A stretch of 64,000 bases of DNA, taken from positions 372,001 through 436,000 of the forward strand of contig NZ_JAADJT010000002.1 in assembly GCF_011090165.1 (NCBI RefSeq), in the 5' to 3' direction. This DNA is from Duganella aceris (GTDB taxonomy: Bacteria > Pseudomonadota > Gammaproteobacteria > Burkholderiales > Burkholderiaceae_D). The notes under the pieces are model-generated. The model made no database searches. It worked only from the letters and a program-made list of their open reading frames with translations, and was not told the DNA's origin. The translations under genes were made by a program, and so were the position numbers. Within the stretch, counting starts at the first letter, position 1. Each line of letters begins with the position of its first letter. Shown piece after piece: positions 45,242 to 54,484 of this stretch.

Positions 45242-45805
45242 ATGTTAAGCGACCTGTCCGACGAATCCCTGATGCTGCGCTATGCCGATGGCGACCTGGC
45301 CGCGTTTCGGGAGCTGTACAGTCGCCATCATCGCGGGCTGTATCGTTTTCTGGCGTGGCGCTCGCCCCGGCGCGATTGGGTGGACGAGGTCGCGCAGGAG
45401 AGTTGGGCGGCGTTGCATCAGGCGCGCGTGCGCTATGAGGTTACGGCCAGTTTTCGCACCTTCCTTTATCAAATCGCCCGCAATCGTTTGATCGACTTGC
45501 AGCGCCAGCCGCAGCCTTTGCAGGCGGATGACGATGGCCTGGAGTTCGAGGGTTCGATGCCGGCCGCCGATGCGCTGCTGGAGAGCCGGCAGCTCAACTC
45601 CGCGCTGCATGCGGCGATACGCGCGCTGCCGGGCGAGCAGAAGGAGGCGCTGGTGTTGCAGCAGTTTAGCGGTCTGTCGCTGGAGGAAATCGCTGCGCTG
45701 ACCGATGCTCCGATTGAAACCGTCAAAAGCAGGCTGCGGTACGCCATGAGAAAATTACGCGAGCAGTTTTTGAGCGGGATGGCCGCGCAGGAGGAGCCGG
45801 CATGA
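45242..45805 (+). CDS. ECF-type RNA polymerase sigma factor
   Basis: 187 residues with sigma-2 (LYRFLAWRSPRRDWVDEVAQ and FLYQIARNRLIDLQR) and sigma-4 (LPGEQKEALVLQQFSGLSL, then EEIAALTDAPIETVKSRLRY) regions. Its stop overlaps the start of the next gene by 4 bases (ATGA), the usual sigma/anti-sigma coupling. The stimulus is unknown. Confidence 0.92.
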   Translation: MLSDLSDESLMLRYADGDLAAFRELYSRHHRGLYRFLAWRSPRRDWVDEVAQESWAALHQARVRYEVTASFRTFLYQIARNRLIDLQRQPQPLQADDDGLEFEGSMPAADALLESRQLNSALHAAIRALPGEQKEALVLQQFSGLSLEEIAALTDAPIETVKSRLRYAMRKLREQFLSGMAAQEEPA

Positions 45806-47118
45806 CGAGCAGAGGCAAGGATCCGCTGGATGATGAATTCGATGCCTTCCTGGCGGGCGAAGGTGAGCTGGCGCGCCGGTTGTCGGCGTTGCCGCAGCCG
45901 GAGTCGCCGCAGCGGCTGAACGATGCGATCCTGGCGGCTGCCGAGGCGCGGATGGCGCAGGAGCAGGTTACGCGCGGTGCGGCCGCCAATGATGTCGGGC
46001 CGGTTGGTGGGCCGGTTGGTGGTCCGATTCTTGCGCCGGTTGGTGGGCCGGTTGGTGGTCCGATTCTTGCGCCGGTTGGTGGGCCGGTTGGTGGGCCGAT
46101 TCTCGCGCCGGTGCTGCGTCCGAGCTTCACGATGCGCTGGCGTATGCCGGTCGCCATGGCTGCCAGTGTGGTCGGCGCTGTGCTGCTGATGCTGGAGTGG
46201 CAGCGAGGCGGCTATACGCTGCCGGATCGGGCCGAAATGCGCGAGCAGGCCAAAGTCGCCGCTGCGCCGGATGCTGCGCAGGGGCGCGTTCCTGCGGGAG
46301 CATCCGCATCGACGACGCTGACGTCAGCATCGGCGTCGGAGGCGGCGTCGGCGTCGGAGACGGCATCGGCATCGGCTTCGGCTTCGGCTTCGGCTTCGGC
46401 GTTGGCGTTGGCGTTGGCATCGGCTTCGGCGTCGACGTCGGAGCCGGCGTCGGCATCGGTGTCGGCTCCGGCATTGGCACATGCGCCCGATCCAGCACGA
46501 GACTCGGGCACGCTCCAATCCGAGAAGCCGGCGGCGCACGCGCGCGCCAAACCAGCGGCGCCGGCGATGGCCGAGGCCGCCGACATGGTCTCGCTGCCAA
46601 GCCACACGCCTGCCGAACAGCTCCCGGCGCCACTCGTCACCAAAGAGCGCGCGGAATCGCTTGCCTACGCACCGCCGCTGCTCGCGCCAACACCAGCCGT
46701 GCCCGCGCAGGAGCGCATGACATTTGCGCGCGCCACATCGGCGCCGATGATCGCCTCGCCGGCACCGGCACCGGCAGCACCAGCACCGACGACCGCCCGG
46801 GCAGCGCCCGCACTGACGCCGCCACCTCCGCCGCCACCTCCGCCGCCGCCTCCGCAACCGTCTCTGCCGGCAATGGCGCCTCCGCCGCCTCCAGCGCCAC
46901 CCGCGCCGATCGCCATCGCCATCACCGGCTCCGCCGCGCGCGCGGCCGCCGCGCCGGCGGTCGACCCGAAGGCCGCCGCCTGGCTCAACGTCATCGATGA
47001 AATGCTGAAGGCCGACCTGCGCAAGGATGCACAGGTGGAGTGGAAAAAATTCCGCCTGGCCTACCCGGACTACCCAGTTCCGGAAGCGCTGGCCAAGCGG
47101 ATCGCCACGAACGACTAA
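45802..47118 (+). CDS. repeat-rich membrane protein, probable anti-sigma factor
   Basis: 438 residues. Order: acidic cytoplasmic N-tail (about 1-67), three 12-residue repeats VGGPVGGPILAP (68-103), one TM helix (about 114-132), an Ala/Ser repeat (near 173-215), a long Pro/Ala-rich region with a run of prolines (near 335-350), and a C-terminal helical end with KKFRLAYPDYPVPEAL that I have seen in anti-sigma proteins. No zinc-binding HxxxCxxC is visible. The coupling to the sigma gene and single-pass topology support an anti-sigma role. Low-complexity spacers would span the periplasm. Confidence 0.7.
   Translation: MTSRGKDPLDDEFDAFLAGEGELARRLSALPQPESPQRLNDAILAAAEARMAQEQVTRGAAANDVGPVGGPVGGPILAPVGGPVGGPILAPVGGPVGGPILAPVLRPSFTMRWRMPVAMAASVVGAVLLMLEWQRGGYTLPDRAEMREQAKVAAAPDAAQGRVPAGASASTTLTSASASEAASASETASASASASASASALALALASASASTSEPASASVSAPALAHAPDPARDSGTLQSEKPAAHARAKPAAPAMAEAADMVSLPSHTPAEQLPAPLVTKERAESLAYAPPLLAPTPAVPAQERMTFARATSAPMIASPAPAPAAPAPTTARAAPALTPPPPPPPPPPPPQPSLPAMAPPPPPAPPAPIAIAITGSAARAAAAPAVDPKAAAWLNVIDEMLKADLRKDAQVEWKKFRLAYPDYPVPEALAKRIATND
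46003..46110 (+). repeat. three 36-nt tandem repeats (VGGPVGGPILAP)
   Basis: Units at 46003-46038, 46039-46074 and 46075-46110; the first two are identical and the third has two changes in its second half. In frame, encoding 12 residues each, just before the TM helix. Confidence 0.92.
46318..46455 (+). repeat. GGCTTC/GGCATC hexamer-type repeat (Ala-Ser run)
   Basis: Degenerate six-base repeats (GGCGTC, GGCATC, GGCTTC, GGCGTT) code an alternating Ala/Ser then Ala/Leu stretch in the predicted periplasmic part of the anti-sigma-like protein. Confidence 0.8.
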
Positions 47119-47128
47119 GCCGCGCACC

Positions 47129-50110
47129 TTATTGGCCTGCCACCTCGAACTCCCCCACCAGCACGGTCTCGCCCTGCCCCTGCAACCGCAAAGTCACCAT
47201 CTGATCGCGCGCACTCGGACGGCCAAAGCCGCTGGTCAGCTTCAGCTGCAAGGTGGTCGCCCCCGTCACCAATTGCTGGCGACTGCCGAAGAAGTTGGCC
47301 TCGACCTTGTACTTGCCCGGCATCGCACGCCGCAGCGAAAACTCCTCCGGCCCATAACCGCCGGTGAAGTCCACCGACAAGCGGCCGCCCTGGCGCGTGA
47401 AGCGGTGGGCGTAATAACAGCGCTCGCCGCTCGGATCGGTCACCCACAAATCCATGTCGGCATTGTCGGCGTCCCAGCTCAGCACCGCGCGCAGGTCGAG
47501 CGGCATGTTTTTCAGCAGGCGCGTGTCGATGCGGCTGATGTCCAGCTTCGCCTTGCCGGCAATGATGGCGTTCATATCGGCCAGCGCGATTAATTCAATC
47601 TCGGCGAAGCGGTTGTCCCATGGCCGGATCGCCACCTCGTACAACTGGTCGACCGCCTGCTGCGCGCGGCCGGCTGCGGCATAGGCCAGGCCCAGGTCGC
47701 GAAACGATTGCGGCTCTTCCTCGGCCAGCTCGCGCACCTTCTCAAACACAGGAATCGCCAGCTCCGGCTGGCCCGCCTGCAGCAGCCGATATCCGAGAAT
47801 GCGCAGCACCTGGCGGTTTTCCAGATCCATCTCGGCCAGGTTGGACAATACCCGCAAGGCCAATTCGCGCTTGCCGCGTGCGAACAGCAGGTCCGCCACG
47901 TCGATATAGAAAGCGCTGCTGTTCAGGTAAGACGGACGCTCGTCGAGATAGATCGCATACAGCTTGTTGCTGCCGGCCTCCTTCATGCGGGCGATATAGG
48001 CGGCGTTGGAATCCCAGCGCTTGAGACTCACGGCGATTTCGCCGGAACGTTCTTCTTGCGGCCGGGCGGCCTGCGCGCGCTGCGCATCGCTGGCCGGCAC
48101 GAAGCGTGACATGGTTGCGCTGGCGCTTTCGCTGGCCTGCGAACGGCGATAAGCCATCACCGGCGAAGGCGCGGGAGGCGGTGGCATCTCCGTCGCAGCC
48201 ATCGGCGGCGGCATGGGCGGCGCTGGCGCTGGCGGTGCCGAGGGCGCAGGAGGCGACACCGACGGCCGCCCCTCCCTGGCCGCCTGATCCGAATTACTAG
48301 CGTGGGCGACGACCGTGACCGGCTCCTGCATCACCGGCTTGGGCGGCAGTTTGGGATAGCTGCCATCCCACCACACCTGCTTCTGCTGGAACTGCCGCAC
48401 CACGCGCTCCAGCTGATTGCCGCGACGCTGCGCCAGCTCGCCGCCGCGCAGCCCCTTCAGCGCATCGAACGCCGCCTGCAACTCGGCCGGCGGCCTGACG
48501 TCGTAGCGCACATAGTCCTCAAGACGCTCCAGCACCAGCAAGGACGTCTCGCGGGTCGGCATGCCGAACTGCGCGCCGAGCCGGCGTATCGCGGCGCGAT
48601 TCAGATCGAAATCGCCTTCCAGTTGATGCAGCTTGTAGCCGGCCCAGGTGCGCGCCGCCATCGGATGTGCGGGCGCCTTCGCGGAGACCTCCAGCGCCAG
48701 CGGACGCACCTGACCTTGCCGCGCCAGCTCCAGCACCAGTTGCGCCGACGGCGCGCTTAGTTTTCCGGCCACGCGCAGCAAGCCTTGTTGCGCATCGGCG
48801 GCATCCACCAGCACCTCGGTGGCGCCGACGACGCTGATCGTGCGCACCTGCACGCCATCGGTCAACAGCGCTTCGGCGGCGGCGCCTGGACGATCGGCCC
48901 GCACCTGCACCAGGCGTCCGCCATTGCGCTCGGCCAGCGCCGACAAGCGCCCGGCATCGGCCGACAGCGCGGAGTTCAGCGCATACAGGCGCTGGCGCGC
49001 GGCCAGCTGCGGGAATGGCTTGGCGCCGTAGTTCAGCAGGCCATCGCTGACCAGCAGGTATTCGTTGACGTCCGCCTGCGGCTGCCAATCGGCCAGCGCG
49101 CTGGCGCCGTCGTACACCGTCTCCTGCAAGGCCTTGCGCAGCGCGCGCCAGTCGCCGTCGACGATGCGGAAGCGCTGCGCCGCCTCGGCACGGTCGCGCA
49201 AGCGGATCAGGCGTACCTCGACGCTGCCCAGCGCCTTGAAGTAGCGATCCAGCTCCACCAGCTCCGCATCCAGCGCGCGATTGGCGCCGGAGCCGGAGCT
49301 GTCCCACAGCAGTCCGACCACCTTGGGCAGCGCGCGCGGCGTGCGCTGGGCGGCGACCGGGATCTCGGCCAGGAAGTAAGTCGCGCCATCGAACTGCTGC
49401 ACATAGGTCTGCGGCTCGGCGGCGGCAGGCACCAGCAGCGTGAGCGCGCCGTCGGCCGCGTAGCTGGCGCGCGTCAGCCGCGTCGCGTAGCCGTCGCCGC
49501 TGCGCTCGAACACGATATCGCCGATGTTGCCGCTCGCTTGCGGCGCGGCGGCGCCGGCCACCGTCACATGCAGGTCGATGCCCTGCGCCAGTTCGCCATA
49601 CGCCAGCGGCAGGCGGTAGGCCCAGTTGCCGCCTTCGCGGCCCAGCGCCTCGGTGTAGGTCAGTTCGACCGTGCGCGTGCCCTGCGGCGGAATCGGGAAC
49701 ACCCGCAGTTGGAAGTTATTCCCCTGCGTCTGCTCCAGCAGCGCCGGATCGGCGCGGGTGCGCTCGATCGCCTCCAGGATCCGCCGGCCGCGCGCTTTCT
49801 CGACCGGCACGGCGGCGCGCATCTTGCCCTCCAGGTCCAGCGCGAAAGCGCCGACCTGCTGGCCGGGCAGCAGCGGAAACTGCAAACGCCCCTCCAGCGG
49901 CCGCCGATTCGGGTTGAAGAACACCATCCGCAGCGTGGTCTGCGCCATGCCGCCGCCCAGCGCCGCGTCCACCTTCAAGCTTTGCAGGCGGATCGCCTGC
50001 TCGGCTCCCTGCGCCACCATCAACGGCGGCGGCGTCATCGCCCGCTGCGCCTGCGCCACCCCGGCCGCCAACACCGTCCCCACCACCATCGCGATCAACT
50101 TCGCCCACAT
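47129..50110 (-). CDS. VIT/VWA/TPR/DUF2135 protein
   Basis: 993 residues with a signal peptide (MWAKLIAMVVGTVLAAGVAQ). Domains: VIT (about 30-165, FFNPNRRPLEGRLQFPLLPG), VWA-like region (about 263-430) with the MIDAS start DSSGSG, a Pro-rich linker (about 640-690), TPR-like helices (about 735-840), and a C-terminal DUF2135 domain (from about 868, LSWDADNADMDLWVTDPSGE). It is a large secreted or periplasmic protein, probably a surface or stress scaffold. Convergent with the sigma/anti-sigma pair, 10 bases between stops; this trio recurs in several proteobacteria to my knowledge. Confidence 0.85.
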   Translation of the reverse strand: MWAKLIAMVVGTVLAAGVAQAQRAMTPPPLMVAQGAEQAIRLQSLKVDAALGGGMAQTTLRMVFFNPNRRPLEGRLQFPLLPGQQVGAFALDLEGKMRAAVPVEKARGRRILEAIERTRADPALLEQTQGNNFQLRVFPIPPQGTRTVELTYTEALGREGGNWAYRLPLAYGELAQGIDLHVTVAGAAAPQASGNIGDIVFERSGDGYATRLTRASYAADGALTLLVPAAAEPQTYVQQFDGATYFLAEIPVAAQRTPRALPKVVGLLWDSSGSGANRALDAELVELDRYFKALGSVEVRLIRLRDRAEAAQRFRIVDGDWRALRKALQETVYDGASALADWQPQADVNEYLLVSDGLLNYGAKPFPQLAARQRLYALNSALSADAGRLSALAERNGGRLVQVRADRPGAAAEALLTDGVQVRTISVVGATEVLVDAADAQQGLLRVAGKLSAPSAQLVLELARQGQVRPLALEVSAKAPAHPMAARTWAGYKLHQLEGDFDLNRAAIRRLGAQFGMPTRETSLLVLERLEDYVRYDVRPPAELQAAFDALKGLRGGELAQRRGNQLERVVRQFQQKQVWWDGSYPKLPPKPVMQEPVTVVAHASNSDQAAREGRPSVSPPAPSAPPAPAPPMPPPMAATEMPPPPAPSPVMAYRRSQASESASATMSRFVPASDAQRAQAARPQEERSGEIAVSLKRWDSNAAYIARMKEAGSNKLYAIYLDERPSYLNSSAFYIDVADLLFARGKRELALRVLSNLAEMDLENRQVLRILGYRLLQAGQPELAIPVFEKVRELAEEEPQSFRDLGLAYAAAGRAQQAVDQLYEVAIRPWDNRFAEIELIALADMNAIIAGKAKLDISRIDTRLLKNMPLDLRAVLSWDADNADMDLWVTDPSGERCYYAHRFTRQGGRLSVDFTGGYGPEEFSLRRAMPGKYKVEANFFGSRQQLVTGATTLQLKLTSGFGRPSARDQMVTLRLQGQGETVLVGEFEVAGQ

Positions 50111-50515
50111 GACGATCTCCCTTGCTCCGGCTTATCCGGCATGCAGGGTGTATCGAAACGCGGGGCCAAACGGGGTTGCAATATTACAAATTGATACAAA
50201 CCACCCGGCCATGCCGCAGCGCCGCAGGCGCGAATGGAATTGACCTATACAGCCTGAGCTAACTACTGTATAGTGTCGCCTGTGCGCTGCAACATAGCAG
50301 TCGCCTGAAATACTTAGCAGCTACGCAAGCCTCAGCGCATCATCCTGATGTCGCTATAAAGCCCTCCCGCCTTTGGTGTCGCACCTGACACCGTCCCGGC
50401 GCAAAGCTTTTGTGCCGAAATTTCTTTCGATTTTGATTGAGTCATTTCGTTTTGGTAGGCGTTGCTATTTCGCGTTCGGATTTTTACCGCACGCTGATTT
50501 TTACGAAAGAAAAGA
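50111..50515. other. 405-base gap: divergent promoters and rhlE leader
   Basis: No gene seen. A candidate rightward promoter is TTGACC (50240-50245) with TACTGT 18 bases on (50264-50269). The remaining stretch to 50515 would be a leader of roughly 240 bases for the DEAD-box gene, AT-richer than its surroundings. It includes an inverted repeat near 50398-50419 (CGGCGCAAAG / CTTTTGTGCCG) and a purine-rich GAAAGAAAAGA just before the ATG. The VIT gene promoter is not clear. Confidence 0.5.
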
Positions 50516-51913
50516 ATGACATTTGAAGCACTTGGTCTCAACACGTCCCTCATCAAAGCCCTGACCGACGCCGGCTACACCGCGCCGACTCCAGTTCAGC
50601 AGCAGGCGATCCCTGCGGCGATCGCAGGCAAGGACTTGTTGGTTTCCTCGCAAACCGGTTCCGGCAAGACTGCAGCCTTCATGCTGCCGTCGCTGCACCG
50701 TTTGTCCGAGATCGACCCGGCAGCCGCCGGCAAGACTCCAAATCAAGAAATGCAAGCCGCCCGTGCGCGCGGCGAGCGTCCACGTTTTAAAGCTGCACAG
50801 CCAAAAATGCTGGTGTTGACCCCAACCCGCGAACTGGCCCTGCAAGTGACTTCCAATACCGACAAGTACAGCGTCAACCTGCGTCGTCTGAAGGCAGTGT
50901 CGATCCTGGGCGGTATGCCTTACCCGAAACAGATGCAACTGCTGGCCAAGAATCCTGAGATCCTGGTCGCGACCCCTGGCCGTCTGATCGACCACATGGA
51001 ATCGGGCAAGATCGATTTCTCGCAACTGGAAATCCTGGTGCTGGACGAAGCCGACCGCATGCTGGACATGGGTTTCATCGACGACATCGAAAAGATCGTC
51101 GAAGCGACTCCGTCGACCCGTCAAACCATGCTGTTCTCGGCCACGCTGGATGGCGTCGTCGGCAACATGGCACGCCGCATCACCAAGGATCCACAAGTCA
51201 TCCAGATCCTGAGCGCCGCCAACAAGCATGAAAACATCACCCAGCGCGTGCACTTCGTCGACGATCTGTCGCACAAGAACCGCCTGCTGGACCACTTGCT
51301 GCGCGACGATTCGCTGGATCAGGCCGTTGTATTCACCGCCACCAAGCGTGACGCCGACACCATCGCCGACCGTCTGAACATCGCCGGTTTCTCGGCCGCC
51401 GCTCTGCACGGCGACATGCACCAGGGCGCGCGTAACCGCACCCTGGACAGCCTGCGCCGCGGCCAGGTCAAGATCCTGATCGCCACCGACGTCGCCGCCC
51501 GCGGTATCGACGTTCCGACGATCACCCACGTGTTCAACTACGATCTGCCGAAGTTCCCGGAAGACTACGTCCACCGCATCGGCCGTACCGGTCGTGCCGG
51601 CCGTAACGGTCTGGCGATCTCGCTGGTGAACCACGCCGAAGGCATGAACGTCAAGCGCATCGAACGCTTCACCAAGCAACTGATTCCGGTGAATGTGATC
51701 GAAGGCTACGAGCCGAAGAAAACCGCTTCGGCGGCACGTTCGACCTCGCGTCCAGGCGGCTGGAAACCGGGCGACAACCGCACCGGCGCCAAGCCATCGG
51801 GCCAGCGTTCGTTCAGCAAGCCAGGCAGCGCACCGCGCAGCGAAGGCGGCGGCTACAAAGGCAGCAACCCACGCAGCACCGACGGCGCACGCCGCAGCTA
51901 CGGCGATCGTTAA
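50516..51913 (+). CDS. rhlE: DEAD-box ATP-dependent RNA helicase (RhlE type)
   Basis: 465 residues. Motifs: Q (APTPVQQQAI), I (SQTGSGKT), Ia (TPTRELALQ), II (DEAD in VLDEADRML), III (SAT in LFSATLDG), IV-V (ATDVAARGID), VI (HRIGRTGRAGR). The C-terminal tail of about 75 residues is basic, Ser/Arg/Gly-rich and disordered (RSYGDR end), fitting RhlE/SrmB helicases for ribosome assembly and cold adaptation. It has a long 5' leader and a strong terminator. Codon use is less GC-extreme than neighbours, as for a highly expressed gene. Confidence 0.93.
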   Translation: MTFEALGLNTSLIKALTDAGYTAPTPVQQQAIPAAIAGKDLLVSSQTGSGKTAAFMLPSLHRLSEIDPAAAGKTPNQEMQAARARGERPRFKAAQPKMLVLTPTRELALQVTSNTDKYSVNLRRLKAVSILGGMPYPKQMQLLAKNPEILVATPGRLIDHMESGKIDFSQLEILVLDEADRMLDMGFIDDIEKIVEATPSTRQTMLFSATLDGVVGNMARRITKDPQVIQILSAANKHENITQRVHFVDDLSHKNRLLDHLLRDDSLDQAVVFTATKRDADTIADRLNIAGFSAAALHGDMHQGARNRTLDSLRRGQVKILIATDVAARGIDVPTITHVFNYDLPKFPEDYVHRIGRTGRAGRNGLAISLVNHAEGMNVKRIERFTKQLIPVNVIEGYEPKKTASAARSTSRPGGWKPGDNRTGAKPSGQRSFSKPGSAPRSEGGGYKGSNPRSTDGARRSYGDR

Positions 51914-51934
51914 TCGTTCGTCGTCGCTTTGATC

Positions 51935-51969
51935 AAAAAGCCACCCGCGCAAGCCGGTGGCTTTTTTTT
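51935..51969 (+). terminator. rho-independent terminator after rhlE
   Basis: AGCCACC (51939-51945) pairs with GGTGGCT (51956-51962) around a 10-base loop, flanked by A5 and T8. Confidence 0.92.
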
Positions 51970-52269
51970 GGCTCAGTGCGGAAGCTGCCTGGACGGCTGT
52001 TTGCCGTTATCGCGCGGCGCGGGTGGCGGTGGCGCGGAGCACTTCGCAGACCAAGGGCTCCATGCCGAATTCCACCAGCAAATTGTCTGGAACACGGATG
52101 GGGAAGGCAAAGGGAAGCTCTATAGCCTATAAACGTTAGAGCCGGATATCGGCGTTTAGTTCACCAAGTAGTGGCCACTCTGATGAAATATCGGCGGGTA
52201 TCGCGATGCAGTATGCGATCGCAGGTTTTAGTAAAACCCCAAAAAAAAGACCTCCCCCCCTAGATCCAC
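51970..52269. other. 300-base stretch without a convincing gene
   Basis: Only short open frames with low coding character. Near 52235-52262 there is an A-run followed by a C-run (AAAAAAAAGACCTCCCCCCC), the longest homopolymers in the window. Possibly the decayed remains of a gene or element; I see no homology. Confidence 0.4.
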
Positions 52270-52296
52270 CGGCCCGGAATCCGGGCCGCTTTTTTA
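52270..52296 (+). terminator. terminator-like hairpin at LysR 3' end
   Basis: CGGCCCGG, loop AAT, CCGGGCCG, then a T-run (52291-52295) that also contains the stop of the leftward LysR gene. Oriented to stop rightward transcription, so it would protect the LysR gene from read-through antisense. Confidence 0.7.
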
Positions 52297-53133
52297 TTGC
52301 CGCTCGAAACAAGCCGCCAGGAAGGCCATCACCGCCTGGATGCGCGGCGCGTGGCGCAAGTCGCTATGCACCGCGATCCAGACTTCGCGCTCCAGCGCCG
52401 GGCCGGTGTGCGGCAGACGAGTCAGACGTTGATCGCTGCCACCCATGAAATCGGGCAGCACAGCGATGCCCACGCCCGCCGCCACAGCCGCCGCCTGCAC
52501 CGCCAGGTCATTGCTGCGCAAAACAATCGGCGCGGCGCCGACCTGCGCCAACAGCCATAGCTGCTGCGGCGTGTCGTCCATGCTGATGTCGTAGGCGATG
52601 CAGGCGCGGTCAGCCGGGTCGCGCGTTCGCGCGGCGTACAAGGAAAAAGTCACCTTGGCGATCTTGCGCACCACCAGTTCCTCATCGACCGGACGACTCA
52701 GGCGGATCGCGATATCCGCTTCGCGCCGCACCAGCGAAACGTTGCGTGTATCGGCATCGAGCCGGATATGCAAGTCAGGATATTTGCCGCGCAACTCCGG
52801 CAGGCGCGGCGCGATCAGCGCGGCCGTCATCGCCGGCGGCGCGCTGACGGCCACCTCGCCCGAGATCCCGGACTGGCCCGCCGACGCGGTACGCTGCACC
52901 GCCAGCGATTCCATTTCCATGCGCTGGCCGAGTGCGCCGATGCGCTCGCCGTCCGGCGTCAGGAAATAGGCGCGCGGACGCCGCTCCACCAGTTTGAGTT
53001 GCAGCGCGCCTTCCAGCGCGGCGATGCGGCGCGCCACCGTCGCATGGTCGACTTTCAGCCGGCGCGCGGCGGCCGACAGAGACTTCTCCTGCGCGAACAC
53101 GGTGAAGTGACGCAGATCTTCCCAATCGAACAT
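52294..53133 (-). CDS. LysR-type transcriptional regulator
   Basis: 279 residues from the ATG at 53133 (GAGGAAAT upstream). N-terminal winged HTH: DLRHFTVFAQEKSLSAAARR and LKVDHATVARRIAALE; effector-binding domain with READIAIRLSRP. It is divergent from an MFS transporter gene with a 95-base gap, the standard layout in which a LysR protein controls the divergent gene and itself. Confidence 0.93.
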   Translation of the reverse strand: MFDWEDLRHFTVFAQEKSLSAAARRLKVDHATVARRIAALEGALQLKLVERRPRAYFLTPDGERIGALGQRMEMESLAVQRTASAGQSGISGEVAVSAPPAMTAALIAPRLPELRGKYPDLHIRLDADTRNVSLVRREADIAIRLSRPVDEELVVRKIAKVTFSLYAARTRDPADRACIAYDISMDDTPQQLWLLAQVGAAPIVLRSNDLAVQAAAVAAGVGIAVLPDFMGGSDQRLTRLPHTGPALEREVWIAVHSDLRHAPRIQAVMAFLAACFERQ

Positions 53134-53228
53134 GGGTATTTCCTCACAAGCCAAGTGAATTATTGGGGAATTTCGCTTCTTTGGCGTAGTCGGCAGAATA
53201 GCAAACATCTGCAAGCCAGGAGAGAAAC

Positions 53229-54470
53229 ATGAATATGCATCACACCGCCGCCGCCCTCGCCCGTCCATCGCCGTCCGTGGCGGGCTGGAAAATTCCCGTC
53301 GCCGCCTGGATGGTGACGGCGGTTTTTATCTTGTCCAATTCCGCCACGCCGCTGTACCTGCACTGGCAGCGGCAATTTGCTTTTTCATCGGGCACGCTGA
53401 CGGTGATCTTCGCCGCCTACATCATCGGCCTGCTCGGCGCGCTGCTGGTCGCCGGACAACTGTCGGACCGGCTGGGACGCAAGGCGGTCCTGCTCCCCGG
53501 CTTCCTGATCGCCATGGCCGCCTGCGGATTGTTTGTCGCGGCATCATCGGTCGCCGCGCTGATCGCCGCCCGCTTCCTGACCGGGATAGCGGTCGGCATC
53601 ATCGTCTCCGCCGGGATGGCCGCTGTGGTGGACGTCGGCGGACCGGCGCGCAAACGCCAGGCATCGCAGGCCGCTTCGATCGCCATGGTGCTCGGCGCCG
53701 GACTGGGGCCGCTGCTGGCCGGCACGCTGGCGCAACAGATGGACCACCCCGTCGCCACGATCTTCGGCATCGAGTTAGCCTTGCTGGCGAGCGCCATGGT
53801 CGTGATGCTGACGATGCCTCTCCCCGTCCCGCCACGCGGCGGCCCCGGCAGCGATGGCGACGATGGCAACGCCACCAGCTGGCGCCTGCGCCTGCCATCC
53901 GTGCCGGCGCAGAATCGGCGCGACCTGGCATTGGGCGTCGCGGTCTTCGCGCCAGGACTGTCGGCCACCTCCTTCGTCCTCGCCTTGGGCCCTGCGCTGC
54001 TGTCCAAACTGCTGCACATCACCAGCCCGCTGCTGGCCGGCGGCACGGCATGCCTGATGTTCCTGAGCGCGACCGGCGTGCAGTTCGCCGTCAAGAAACT
54101 GCCGATCCGCACCATACTGCTGCTCGGCGCGACGGCGACGGCATTGTCGATGGCCGCCCTGATCGGCGCTATCCACGCCGCCATCCCGGCGCTGCTGCTG
54201 GCGGCGGCCAGCCTGGCCGGCATGGGACAAGGCCTCGGCCAACTCGGCGGACTGACCGCGATCGGCATGCGGGTGGCGGACCATCGGCGCGCGCAGGCCA
54301 ACTCGCTGCTGAACATCGGCGCCTACATTCCGGCCGGACTGCTGCCCGTGGCTACCGGCTTCCTGATGGACCGCGCCGGCATGACGCTCGGCGCCACCAC
54401 CTTCGCAGCGGCGCTGATCGTCGCCGCAGCCGCCGCCGCATGCTTGGTCGCGACCCGCCTGCCACGCTAA
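53229..54470 (+). CDS. MFS transporter (efflux type)
   Basis: 413 residues, 12 hydrophobic segments. Motif A is GQLSDRLGRKAVL after TM2; the first 25 residues are soluble. It resembles drug or metabolite exporters of the DHA1 group. Likely target of the divergent LysR regulator. The SnoaL-like gene follows 14 bases later with its own RBS (TTTGGAGATAA), so they are co-transcribed. Confidence 0.88.
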   Translation: MNMHHTAAALARPSPSVAGWKIPVAAWMVTAVFILSNSATPLYLHWQRQFAFSSGTLTVIFAAYIIGLLGALLVAGQLSDRLGRKAVLLPGFLIAMAACGLFVAASSVAALIAARFLTGIAVGIIVSAGMAAVVDVGGPARKRQASQAASIAMVLGAGLGPLLAGTLAQQMDHPVATIFGIELALLASAMVVMLTMPLPVPPRGGPGSDGDDGNATSWRLRLPSVPAQNRRDLALGVAVFAPGLSATSFVLALGPALLSKLLHITSPLLAGGTACLMFLSATGVQFAVKKLPIRTILLLGATATALSMAALIGAIHAAIPALLLAAASLAGMGQGLGQLGGLTAIGMRVADHRRAQANSLLNIGAYIPAGLLPVATGFLMDRAGMTLGATTFAAALIVAAAAAACLVATRLPR

Positions 54471-54484
54471 CTTTGGAGATAAAC

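Noticed and set aside
50332..50556. 74-codon minus-strand frame in the rhlE leader
   Set aside because: No ribosome site, overlaps the helicase start, and the sequence has no coding bias or family.
51929..52132. 67-codon plus-strand frame after rhlE
   Set aside because: It begins inside the rhlE terminator and has no recognisable motif.
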